64,000 bases of DNA from Actinomycetota bacterium (GTDB lineage Bacteria > Actinomycetota > Acidimicrobiia > Acidimicrobiales > Ilumatobacteraceae): positions 22,829 through 86,828 of the forward strand of contig VGAK01000006.1 of assembly GCA_016870775.1 (NCBI GenBank). Reading direction: 5' to 3'. Shown piece by piece: positions 9,313 through 18,201 of this stretch. Under the pieces are notes generated by a model. The model searched no databases, was not told the DNA's origin, and saw only the letters and a program-made list of their open reading frames with translations. Made by a program: the position numbers and the translations under genes. Each line of letters opens with the position of its first letter. Positions within the stretch are counted from its first letter, which is position 1.

Positions 9313-10365
9313 TCAGCCGTCGATGATCGCGCGGAGTTTCTCGATCTCCCTGACGGGATCGGGACCCACGGGATTCACCGACAACACGGTCACGCCGGCC
9401 TCCTTGTAGGCGGCGACGCGCTCCTTGATGAATCCGGGCGGGCCGACGAGGTTCGCGTTCAGGATCCACTCGGCCGGGATCGCGCGGGCTGCCTCATCCT
9501 TCTTGCCGTCGAGGTAGAGGTCCTGCACCTCCACCGCCTCCTTCTCGAAGCCGTAGCCCCGGCACACGTCGTTGTAGAAGTTCTTGCCGCGCGCCCCCAT
9601 GCCGCCCACGTAGAGCGCCATGCTCGGCCGCGCGAAGTCGAGCACCTTGGACTGGGCCTCACCGGCCAGCGACTCGTCGATCGCGAGCATGCCGCCCGCC
9701 GAGATGTCGAGGCGCGCACGCGATGGATCGCGCTTGGCGGTGCCCGCCTTGAGGGCGTCACCCCACACGCTGTGGTACTTCTCGGGATAGAACATGATCG
9801 GAAGCCATCCGTCGGCGATCTCGGCCGTCGCCTCGACGCTCCTGTCCTTGAGCGAGGCCCACCAGATCGGGATGTCGGTGCGCACCGGATGGTTGATGAT
9901 CTTGAGTGGCTTGCCGAGACCCGTGCCCTGGCCCGCCGGGAGCGGCACCTGCACGGTCTTTCCGTCGAAGGTGAGCGGCTCCTCGCGCTTCCAGACCTTG
10001 CGGCAGACCTCGATGTACTCCTTGATCCTCTGCATCGGCTTCTCGTAGGGAACGCCATGGAATCCCTCCACCACCTGGGGCCCGGAGGCGCCGAGACCGA
10101 GGATGAAGCGACCGTCGGAGATGTAGTCGCACCCGGCGGCGGTCATCGCCATCAGTGCCGCGGTGCGCGAGTACACGTTCACGATGCCCGTGCCGATCTC
10201 GACACGGCTGGTCCTTGCGGCGAGGTAGCCGACCTGTGAGATTGCATCGAAGCTGTAGGCCTCGGCGACCCACACCTGATCGAGCCCGGCCTTCTCGAGG
10301 AGGGCGACACGGTCGACTGCCTCCTTGAATCCACCGGCGTAGTTGATCCCCATCGACAACTTCAT
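9313..10365 (-). CDS. LLM-class F420-dependent oxidoreductase
   Basis: MKLSMGINYAGGFKEAVDRVALLEKAGLDQVWVAEAYSFDAISQVGYLAARTSRVEIGTGIVNVYSRTA; AGGAGG RBS upstream. Confidence 0.9.
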   Translation of the reverse strand: MKLSMGINYAGGFKEAVDRVALLEKAGLDQVWVAEAYSFDAISQVGYLAARTSRVEIGTGIVNVYSRTAALMAMTAAGCDYISDGRFILGLGASGPQVVEGFHGVPYEKPMQRIKEYIEVCRKVWKREEPLTFDGKTVQVPLPAGQGTGLGKPLKIINHPVRTDIPIWWASLKDRSVEATAEIADGWLPIMFYPEKYHSVWGDALKAGTAKRDPSRARLDISAGGMLAIDESLAGEAQSKVLDFARPSMALYVGGMGARGKNFYNDVCRGYGFEKEAVEVQDLYLDGKKDEAARAIPAEWILNANLVGPPGFIKERVAAYKEAGVTVLSVNPVGPDPVREIEKLRAIIDG

Positions 10366-10383
10366 GCTGTTCCCTCCTGATCG

Positions 10384-10399
10384 GGTGCCCTCTGGCACC
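10384..10399. promoter_or_regulatory. Palindrome GGTGCC-CTCT-GGCACC in a divergent intergenic region
   Basis: Perfect 6-bp arms with 4-nt centre, between divergent LLM oxidoreductase and alpha/beta hydrolase genes. Confidence 0.45.
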
Positions 10400-10410
10400 A
10401 TACTTGGAGG

Positions 10411-11286
10411 GTGACATCGGTGCCCAGCCCGGAGACGATCCCCGTGCGCGACGGCACCCGTCTCGCGGTGCTCCGCTGGTCCGAGCCCAGCGCCGATGGT
10501 GTCCCCGTTGTTCTCGTCCACGGATTGGCATCGAACGCGCGCCTCTGGGACGGTGCGGCCCGCTCGCTCAGCGAGTGCGGCCACGGGGTCATTGCCGTGG
10601 ACCTGCGCGGCCACGGTCAGAGCGACAAGCCCGACCACGGATACTCGGTCGGCGACGTCGCCGATGACGTCGCCGACGTCCTGGTTGTCCTCGCGCGCGA
10701 GGGTTGGACGCGTCCGCTCGTGTGCGGACAGTCGTGGGGCGGGAACGTCGTGGTCGAACTCGCGGCGCGCCACGGCGCGGCGGTGCGCGGAGTCGTCGCA
10801 GTCGACGGCGGCACGATCGAGTTGTCCCGGATGTTTCCGAGGTGGGAGGACTGCGAATCCGCACTCGCCCCGCCGCGACTCGAGGGCATGCCATTCGAGC
10901 GTCTGCGCTCGTTGATCGCCGCCTCGCACCCGGATTGGTCCGAGGAGGCCGTCGACGGACAGATGCACAACATGGAGCGGCTCGACGACGGCACGATCCG
11001 ACCATGGCTCCTTCGTCGCCGCCACATGACGATCCTGCGCAGCTTGTGGGAGCACTCGCCGGCGTCGTTGTGGGCGTCGATCGAGGTTCCCGTGCTGTTC
11101 ACGACCGCGATTGGCGACGACGCACAGTCGCGCGCCAAGCGCGAACAGATCGCCGATGCGCTCGCGGCGCTCGGGCGGGCCGATGTCGCATGGTTCGAGG
11201 GTGCCGACCACGACCTCCACGCCCAGTACCCGCGGCGCTTCGCGGACGTGGTCGACGCACAGGTGCGCACGGGGATCTTCGCGTGA
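10411..11286 (+). CDS. Alpha/beta hydrolase
   Basis: VVLVHGLASNARLWDGAA; CGQSWGGNVVVELA (GxSxG); catalytic H near C-term (GADHDLHA). Confidence 0.9.
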   Translation: MTSVPSPETIPVRDGTRLAVLRWSEPSADGVPVVLVHGLASNARLWDGAARSLSECGHGVIAVDLRGHGQSDKPDHGYSVGDVADDVADVLVVLAREGWTRPLVCGQSWGGNVVVELAARHGAAVRGVVAVDGGTIELSRMFPRWEDCESALAPPRLEGMPFERLRSLIAASHPDWSEEAVDGQMHNMERLDDGTIRPWLLRRRHMTILRSLWEHSPASLWASIEVPVLFTTAIGDDAQSRAKREQIADALAALGRADVAWFEGADHDLHAQYPRRFADVVDAQVRTGIFA

Positions 11287-12581
11287 GCCTCCCCCGTGTG
11301 CTCACCATCATGGGTTCGGGCGAGACCTCGCCGACCATGGTCTCTATCCACCGTCGTCTTGTCGCGCGCCTCCCTGAACCTGTGCGGGCGATCGTGCTCG
11401 ACACCCCCTACGGATTCCAGGAGAACGCACCCGAGCTCGCCGCCCGGGCGGTCGACTACTTCCGCACCTCGGTCAACATCGAGATCGCGATCGCAGGTCT
11501 CCTGCGCCTCCACGACACGCACCTGCCCGCCGATCCGCTCACTGTCGAGCGCGGACTGCGTGCGGTCGAGGAATCGGGATATGTCTTCTCAGGCCCCGGC
11601 TCGCCCACCTATGCCCTGCGCCAGTGGGCGGGCACGCCCGTTCGGGACATCATCTCGGACAAGTTGCGCACGGGCGGGATCGTCACGTTCGCGTCGGCGG
11701 CCGCCCTCACGCTCGGCCGCGTCACCGTGCCGGTGTACGAGATCTACAAGGTGGGCGCCGATGTCGCCCGTCTCGACGGACTCGACATCCTCGGTGCGCT
11801 CGGGATCGACGCCGCGGTGATCCCGCACTGGGACAACGCCGAGGGTGGGCACCACGACACGCGGTTCTGCTATCTGGGCGCCACCCGCCTGGCGATCTTC
11901 GAGTCGATTCTCGACGACACGACGTGGGTGCTCGGCGTCGACGAGCACACGGCGCTCGTCATCGACATCGACGCGGGCGAGGCGTCCGTGGCGGGCAACG
12001 GCACCGTCACGGTCAAGTGCCGTGACCACACCCGGGTGTTCCCCTCGGGAGAGTCGATGACACTGGACTATCTCAGGGACCCCTGGACGAGTGACGCCAA
12101 GGGGGCGTCGACCGGGCGCACCCCGGGATCGGGCGCCGTCGGGTCTGTGATGGTCGAGACCGGGACGGTCGAGGCCGGCTCACGGGCGGGGCTGGGCGCC
12201 GAGGCCGACCGTGCACGCGCAGAGTTCGACGCCGCGATCGCGGCGCGCGACTCGGCCGGCGCCCTGCGCGCATGCCTGGCGCTCGAGCAGGCACTCCACG
12301 ACTGGTCGGGCGACACCACCCAGAGCGACGACCGCGACCGGGCGCGCAGTGCACTGCGTTCCATGATCACCGCGCTCGGCAACGCGGCCGCCGGGGGCGT
12401 GCGCGACCCGCGCGAGGTGGTCGGGCCGTTCGTGGAATCGATGCTCGAGGTGCGCCGCATCGTGCGCGCCGAGAAGCGCTACGACCTCTCCGATGTAATC
12501 CGCGATGCGTTCACCGCGCTCGGAGTCGAGGTCCGCGACACCGCCGGGGGCGTCGAATGGGAGCTCCGCGCGCCGGAGTGA
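11283..12581 (+). CDS. Peptidase S51 / type-1 glutamine amidotransferase-like protein with C-terminal CysS-like (DALR/C-tail) domain
   Basis: N-term VSLPRVLTIMGSGETSPTM...FSGPGSPTYALRQW...IVTFASAAALTLG; C-term VESMLEVRRIVRAEKRYDLSDVIRDAFTALGVEVRDTAGGVEWEL resembles the CysS tail. GTG start overlaps previous stop (GTGA). Confidence 0.75.
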   Translation: MSLPRVLTIMGSGETSPTMVSIHRRLVARLPEPVRAIVLDTPYGFQENAPELAARAVDYFRTSVNIEIAIAGLLRLHDTHLPADPLTVERGLRAVEESGYVFSGPGSPTYALRQWAGTPVRDIISDKLRTGGIVTFASAAALTLGRVTVPVYEIYKVGADVARLDGLDILGALGIDAAVIPHWDNAEGGHHDTRFCYLGATRLAIFESILDDTTWVLGVDEHTALVIDIDAGEASVAGNGTVTVKCRDHTRVFPSGESMTLDYLRDPWTSDAKGASTGRTPGSGAVGSVMVETGTVEAGSRAGLGAEADRARAEFDAAIAARDSAGALRACLALEQALHDWSGDTTQSDDRDRARSALRSMITALGNAAAGGVRDPREVVGPFVESMLEVRRIVRAEKRYDLSDVIRDAFTALGVEVRDTAGGVEWELRAPE

Positions 12582-12593
12582 ACGCGCGTGTCG

Positions 12594-13445
12594 TCACACG
12601 TGATGGAGGTGTGCGATCCGTGCACGTCCCCGCACGCCGCTGACCGCGTACGAGGCCACGAAGAACACCGTGGCCACGAGGATCACCGTCGCGCTCGCGG
12701 ACAGGTCGAGGTGGTACGAGATGTTCATCCCGAGGAACCCTGCCACCGCTCCGATCAGCGGTGACAACCACAGCATGCGCGAGAACGAGTTCGTGAGCAT
12801 CCGCGCCGTCGAGGCGGGGATCACCAGCATCGCCGAGATGAGGAGAGTGCCGATCACCCGCATGGTCACCAGGATCGTCAGCGACAGCATCACCATGAGG
12901 AGGGCCTCCACGCGCGGCACCCTCACCCCGCTCACCTCGGCGACCTCGGGGTCGAACGTGGCGAACAGCAGGCGACGATAGGCGAGCACCACCGTGGCCG
13001 CGGTGGCCACCGACATCAACGCGACGGCCACGATGTCGGCGGAGTCGACACCGAGGATGCTGCCGAAGAGCACCGCCTCGATGCTCTTGCGCGCTTGCCC
13101 GTAGCGGTTGATGAGCGCGAGCCCGAGTGCGAACGAGGCCGTGGTGACCACTCCGATCGCCGCGTCCGCCCCGATGATGCGCCGACGCGCGATCCGCCCG
13201 ATCAGGAGACCCGAACCCACGCCCCAGATCCCCGCCCCGAGGAAGAAGTTCACGGCCATCACCGCAGATGCTGCGGCCCCACCGAACACCGCGTGCGACA
13301 GTCCGTGGCCGATGTAGCTCATACCACGCAGCACCACGAACACCCCGAGGACTCCGCACAGGGCGCCTGCGAGCGTGGCCACCAGCAAGCCGTTCGTGAA
13401 GAAATCGAACTGGTACGGGGTCCAGATTCCCGCGACAGTGCTCAA
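12594..13445 (-). CDS. Metal (Zn/Mn) ABC transporter permease
   Basis: ZnuB/MntB family: FFTNGLLVATLAGALCGVLGVFVVLRGMSYIGHGLSHAVFGG...; many TM helices. Confidence 0.92.
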   Translation of the reverse strand: MSTVAGIWTPYQFDFFTNGLLVATLAGALCGVLGVFVVLRGMSYIGHGLSHAVFGGAAASAVMAVNFFLGAGIWGVGSGLLIGRIARRRIIGADAAIGVVTTASFALGLALINRYGQARKSIEAVLFGSILGVDSADIVAVALMSVATAATVVLAYRRLLFATFDPEVAEVSGVRVPRVEALLMVMLSLTILVTMRVIGTLLISAMLVIPASTARMLTNSFSRMLWLSPLIGAVAGFLGMNISYHLDLSASATVILVATVFFVASYAVSGVRGRARIAHLHHV

Positions 13446-14221
13446 GTCGCACCTCCGAAGCGGCGTACCGCCTCGTCGGAGGCGGTGTCGAGGACCACCG
13501 CCACTCCCCCGTGCAGGAGAACCTCCATCGGGGCGCCGTGGGTCTCTTCGAGCACCGCGGGTGTCAGTACGTCCAGCGGCGCACCGTCAGCAACGATTCT
13601 CTTGTTCATACAGACCAATCTCGGCAGGTGGGCCGCGAGACCGTTCAAATCATGGGTCGTGAGCACGATCGACACACCGCCTTCGTGCAGATCGGCCAGC
13701 AGGTGGAGCACCTCGTGCCGCGTGCGCACGTCGACCCCCGAGGTGGGCTCGTCGAGCACCAACAATTCGGGCCGATGGAACAACGCCCGCGCGATGAAGA
13801 CCCGCTGCTGTTGACCGCCGGAGAGCTCGCGTATGTGGCGATCACCGAGTCCCCCGAGGCCGAGGCGCTCGAGAACCGTCTCGGCCTCGGTGCGCTCCTC
13901 GGGTCTGATCCGCGGCGAGAGGCGCGTCCGCGAGCGGGTCATGACCATGACCTCGAGGACGGTGACCGGGAAATTCCAGTCGACCGACTCGACCTGGGGC
14001 ACGTACGACATACGCAGTCCCGGCTTCTTCGTCACGTGCCCGTTGACCGGCTTGATGGTCCCGAGGATGGCCCGCAAGAGCGTCGTCTTGCCGGACCCCG
14101 ACGGACCGACAACACCGACGAAGTCACCGTGGCGGATCTCGAAGTTCACGTTCGAGATCGCGAGATTCTGGTCGTAGGCGCAGGACAGATGCGCGCACTC
14201 GACCAGAAGCTCGTGGCTCAC
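13442..14221 (-). CDS. Metal (Zn/Mn) ABC transporter ATP-binding protein
   Basis: GPSGSGKTTLLRAI Walker A, LSGGQQQRVFIARAL signature, LLVLDEPTSGVD Walker B; GTG at 14221 overlaps SBP stop. Confidence 0.94.
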   Translation of the reverse strand: MSHELLVECAHLSCAYDQNLAISNVNFEIRHGDFVGVVGPSGSGKTTLLRAILGTIKPVNGHVTKKPGLRMSYVPQVESVDWNFPVTVLEVMVMTRSRTRLSPRIRPEERTEAETVLERLGLGGLGDRHIRELSGGQQQRVFIARALFHRPELLVLDEPTSGVDVRTRHEVLHLLADLHEGGVSIVLTTHDLNGLAAHLPRLVCMNKRIVADGAPLDVLTPAVLEETHGAPMEVLLHGGVAVVLDTASDEAVRRFGGAT

Positions 14222-15318
14222 TGCGGGTAGTACGCCTTGTCGATCAAGCCGACATCGAGATTCACCGCCTCGATCGCCGAGGGGTCTCCGCCGAGTGCCC
14301 TGACCATCGTGGCAAAGTTGTACTTCATGAGCCCCGCCCACGAGTGCTCGAGCTCCCCGGGCTTGCCGGGAAGGTCATCGTCGCGGAGCGTGTCGATGTA
14401 GGTCGCACCGGTCTCCTTGCCGATCTGCTCGAGCACGGGGGACGGGAACACCTCGCTGCCGAAGATGGCGGGCACCTGCTCGGCCCTGACCTGCTCGATG
14501 ATCCCGGCGATGTCCTGGGGGCTCGGCTCCTCGAAAGACTGCGGCTGGATCGCCCCGATCACCTCGTAGCGGTACTTCAGGGCGAAGTACGCGTACGCGT
14601 CGTGGTATGTCAGCAGTTTTCGGTTGCGGACCGGCACGGTGGCCGTCGCCTGGACCATCGCCTCGTCGAGCGCAGAGACCAACTTCGAGGCCTTCACGTA
14701 GTTCGCATCGTAGCTGTCCGCGTTCGCGGGGTCGAGGGTCACGACCGCGTCACGGATGACGGTGAGCATGCTCAGCACCATCGGCGGATTCGTCCAGATG
14801 TGGGGATTTGGCTTGCCGCCCTCCCTCGGGAATGAGAAGTCGTAGACCCATGAGCCCTCGGGCAGGATCGCCGTGCCGATCTCACAAATGATCGATCCCT
14901 TCATATTCTGCGATGCGAGCTCTGACGTCGGTTCCTCGAGCCCGAGACCGTTCAGGAAGACGACGTCGCTCTTGGCGAGCAACTCCGCCACGCTCGGGGG
15001 TGGCTCGTAGGTGTGCGAGTTCGTGCCCTCGGGCACGATGCCGACCACCTTCGGCCCCAGATCGCCGACGACCATCGACACGATGCTCGTGATGGGCGCC
15101 ACGGTGGACGCCAGGTTCACCACGTCGCCCATCGGTGTCACGGTCCGCTTGCACTCTGCCGTCGCCTCCTGGGCCCCCTGGTCCGAGACCGCGGTGGGAT
15201 CGGCGAGTTCCGCGCCGGGCGGTTGGGACACTGTGTCGGAGGGACTAGCCGACGTGGAGCACGCGACCAGCGACGCGGCCGCGATCAGGGACATGACTGC
15301 TGAGAATGGACTCTTCAT
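14218..15318 (-). CDS. Metal ABC transporter substrate-binding lipoprotein (ZnuA/MntC family)
   Basis: Lipobox AASLVACSTS; GDLGPKVVGIVPEGTNSHTYEPPPS; YHDAYAYFALKY; KETGATYIDTL. Confidence 0.92.
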   Translation of the reverse strand: MKSPFSAVMSLIAAASLVACSTSASPSDTVSQPPGAELADPTAVSDQGAQEATAECKRTVTPMGDVVNLASTVAPITSIVSMVVGDLGPKVVGIVPEGTNSHTYEPPPSVAELLAKSDVVFLNGLGLEEPTSELASQNMKGSIICEIGTAILPEGSWVYDFSFPREGGKPNPHIWTNPPMVLSMLTVIRDAVVTLDPANADSYDANYVKASKLVSALDEAMVQATATVPVRNRKLLTYHDAYAYFALKYRYEVIGAIQPQSFEEPSPQDIAGIIEQVRAEQVPAIFGSEVFPSPVLEQIGKETGATYIDTLRDDDLPGKPGELEHSWAGLMKYNFATMVRALGGDPSAIEAVNLDVGLIDKAYYPQ

Positions 15319-15349
15319 TCCGTCAGGCTAGGGAAGGAACCACTGTTCC
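15319..15349 (-). promoter_or_regulatory. Leaderless-type promoter TAGCCT-N6-ATG plus inverted repeat GGAAC-CACT-GTTCC upstream of metal SBP gene
   Basis: TAGCCT at 15325-15330 (minus strand) six nt from ATG; IR at 15336-15349. Confidence 0.5.
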
Positions 15350-15365
15350 GTCCACTGGAGAATGT

Positions 15366-16934
15366 TCAGTTGACCTGGCGTTCGCGGCCGACCCAGTACG
15401 GGGCGCGCAGATCCTTCTTCAGTATCTTGCCACTCGGGTTGCGCGGGAGCGACTCGACCCAGTCCACGCTCGTGGGGCACTTGAACTTCGCGAGGCGCTC
15501 CTTTGCGTACTCGATGATCTCGCGCTCGGTCACCTCGACACCGGCCGCCTTCACCACCATCGCCTTGACCGTCTCGCCCCACTTCTCGTCGGGCACACCG
15601 ATCACCGCGACGTCGGCGATGCCGGGATGGCTCATCAGTGCGCTCTCCACCTCGGCGGGGTACACATTCTCGCCACCCGAGACGATCATGTCCTTCACAC
15701 GGTCGTGTATGTAGATGTAGCCATCGGCATCGTTGTAACCGGCGTCACCAGAGCGAAACCAGCCGTCGGCTGTGATCGATTCCTCGGTGGCCCTCTGGTT
15801 GTTCCAGTAACCCTTCATCACCTGGGGCGACTTGATCCAGATCTCGCCCACCTCACCGACGGGCATGTCCTTGCCGGTCGAGGAGTCGACGATGCGGATG
15901 TCCACGCCGGGTGCGGGCATGCCGCACGAGCGCAGCCGATGGGTGTTCGGGCCCTTCGGATCGTGATCCGAGGCTGGAAGCAGGGTCGTCGCACCAGTGG
16001 TCTCGGTGAGGCCGTACACCTGCATGAAGTCGCACTTGAACGTCTCCACACTCTTGGTGAGGACATCGAGCGAGATCGGTGACGCCCCGTAGACCATCAG
16101 GCGCAAGCTCGAGAAGTCCGCCTCCGCGACGCCGGGCATGATCAGCATGAACTGCAGGACGGCGGGCACGAGGAACGCGTGTGTGATGCCGTGGCGCGCG
16201 AAGATCTGGATCAGATCGTTGAAGTCGAGCTCGCGAACGATGATCGATCGCGCACCCACGTACTGGCCGGCCGTGGCCCATCCGCCACCACCGATGTGGA
16301 AGAGCGGCATTGCGACGAGGTTCACCATGTCATCGGAGAGTTTCCAGAAGTCACGTGCACCGGGGAGCAGGCAGAAGAAGTTGTGGTTCGTGAGCATGAC
16401 GCCCTTCGGGCGACCCGTGGTGCCGCTCGAGTAGAGCTGGAAAGCGACATCGTCATCGGCCGAGGGAGCCCGCGGATCGGTGGCGGGGGCACCGGCAAGC
16501 CAGGTCTCGTAGTCAACGTCGTCGCCGTCGGCACCGATCGTCACCACGAGGGCGGTGTGCACCAGGTTGCCCCTGATCGACTCGAGCACGGGGACGAAGT
16601 CCTTGTGCACGATGAGCACCTTGGCGTTCGCATCGTTGACGATGAACTCGACCTCGGGCGGTGCGAGACGCCAGTTGATGTCGCACGACACCGCGTTCAG
16701 CAGTGCGCAGCCATAGAACACCTCGAAGTGCTCGATGGAGTTCTTGTCGAGGAATGCGACGCGATCCTGGGCGCCGACACCGGCCGCGCGGAGTGCATTC
16801 GCCACGCGTGACGCACGCTCGTAGAGCGCGGACCAGGTCCGTGTGCGCGAGCCCTCGACGAGTGCGACGTCATTTGCCTTGTCCGCGCCGTGGGTGCGAA
16901 CGATGTCTCCGATGGTGGTGGGTGATGCGACCAT
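15366..16934 (-). CDS. AMP-binding acyl-CoA synthetase/ligase
   Basis: YSSGTTGRPKGVMLTN, YGLTETTG, GWFRSGDAGYND, PRNPSGKILKKDLR. Confidence 0.95.
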   Translation of the reverse strand: MVASPTTIGDIVRTHGADKANDVALVEGSRTRTWSALYERASRVANALRAAGVGAQDRVAFLDKNSIEHFEVFYGCALLNAVSCDINWRLAPPEVEFIVNDANAKVLIVHKDFVPVLESIRGNLVHTALVVTIGADGDDVDYETWLAGAPATDPRAPSADDDVAFQLYSSGTTGRPKGVMLTNHNFFCLLPGARDFWKLSDDMVNLVAMPLFHIGGGGWATAGQYVGARSIIVRELDFNDLIQIFARHGITHAFLVPAVLQFMLIMPGVAEADFSSLRLMVYGASPISLDVLTKSVETFKCDFMQVYGLTETTGATTLLPASDHDPKGPNTHRLRSCGMPAPGVDIRIVDSSTGKDMPVGEVGEIWIKSPQVMKGYWNNQRATEESITADGWFRSGDAGYNDADGYIYIHDRVKDMIVSGGENVYPAEVESALMSHPGIADVAVIGVPDEKWGETVKAMVVKAAGVEVTEREIIEYAKERLAKFKCPTSVDWVESLPRNPSGKILKKDLRAPYWVGRERQVN

Positions 16935-17004
16935 GGTCGCAAATTACAACATTTATTCGCACCCGCAAGAATGACTCGGCGGGAGTCACCTGGGGGGCTG
17001 GGCC

Positions 17005-18201
17005 TCAGCGCGGCGTCAGTCGGAGATGGAATGATTTCACCGCACGGGCAAAGATGTTCGCCTCGACATCGGGCTCCGTCACCGGCACCAGATCATGCGC
17101 CCGGGCCGACAGTTCCCTGAACAGCGCGACCAACACCGATCGCGCCAGGTTGGCCCCGACGCACAGGTGGGTCCCGAATCCGAACGACAGGTGCGGGTTC
17201 GGTGAGCGCCGGATGTCGAACTCGAAGGGCCGGTTGAACACCGTCTCGTCGCGGTTCGCCGACGGATAGAGCATGATCACCCGGTCACCCTCGGCCACCG
17301 GTTGGTCCCCGATCCGGTCGGGCGAGGCCACCGTGCGGAAGAAGTTGTTGAGTGGGGTCACCCACCTCAGGACCTCCTCCACCGCTCCGGGCACGAGCGT
17401 GGGATCGGCCGCCATGGCGTCCCACTGTTCGGGATGGTCGCAGAAGACCCGCAGCCCGTGGCTGATCGCGGTGCGCGTCGTCTCGGCCCCGCCCGCGATG
17501 AAGAGACCGACCTCGTGGAAGATCGCCTCGGGTGGCAGTGGTTCGCCCCCGATGCGCGCATGGGCCCAGATCGACATGAGGTCGTCCGCCGGACACGTCG
17601 CACGGTCCGCCATGATCGGGGCCATCGCAGCCAGGAACTCCCGGTTCGCGTCGATGAACTCGGCCATCGTGGTCTCGTCTCGGTCGCGCATGTCGGTGCG
17701 CATCAGTCTCTCGCTCCAGGACTTCACCTGTTCCCAACTCGACTCCTCGAAACCGAGCAGCCGCGCGGTGAGCCGCGCCGGGAGTTGCCCCGCGAGTTCG
17801 GAGACCACCTCGAACGAGCCCTTGGCGAGGCACCGAGCGACGAGATCGGCCACAAGTGACGCAATGTCGACCTCGCGCTTGGAGACTCCTGCACGGGTCA
17901 ACTCGGGCTGCACGAGCATGCGCTGCTGGCGATGGCGCGGATCGTCCTGGGCGATCATGTTGCACTCGCGCGACTCCCAGATCGCCCGGTACCCGCGCCC
18001 CGAGACGAACACCGTCGAGCGGCGCTCCACATCCATCACGTCGGCGTGGCGCGTGACCGCCCACAACCCGTTCGCCCTGTCGCGGTACACGGGCTCGTTC
18101 GCTCGCATCCACGACCACACCTCGTGCGGATTCTGCGCGTACAGCGCGGGATCGAGGAGGTCGATGTCGGGGCGCTCGGCGGTGGACACGGAAACGGACA
18201 C
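17005..18201 (-). CDS. Cytochrome P450
   Basis: FIAGGAETTRTAIS (I-helix), EEVLRW (ExxR), SFGFGTHLCVGANLAR heme-binding loop; GTG start overlaps ACAD stop. Confidence 0.95.
   Translation of the reverse strand: MSVSVSTAERPDIDLLDPALYAQNPHEVWSWMRANEPVYRDRANGLWAVTRHADVMDVERRSTVFVSGRGYRAIWESRECNMIAQDDPRHRQQRMLVQPELTRAGVSKREVDIASLVADLVARCLAKGSFEVVSELAGQLPARLTARLLGFEESSWEQVKSWSERLMRTDMRDRDETTMAEFIDANREFLAAMAPIMADRATCPADDLMSIWAHARIGGEPLPPEAIFHEVGLFIAGGAETTRTAISHGLRVFCDHPEQWDAMAADPTLVPGAVEEVLRWVTPLNNFFRTVASPDRIGDQPVAEGDRVIMLYPSANRDETVFNRPFEFDIRRSPNPHLSFGFGTHLCVGANLARSVLVALFRELSARAHDLVPVTEPDVEANIFARAVKSFHLRLTPR

Noticed and set aside
15319-15365. Classical Zur or DtxR/IdeR box upstream of the metal transporter
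   Set aside because: No TGAAAATnATTTTCA- or TTAGGTTAGCCTAACC-like match; only partial AGGCTA similarity, which is explained by the -10 TAGCCT.
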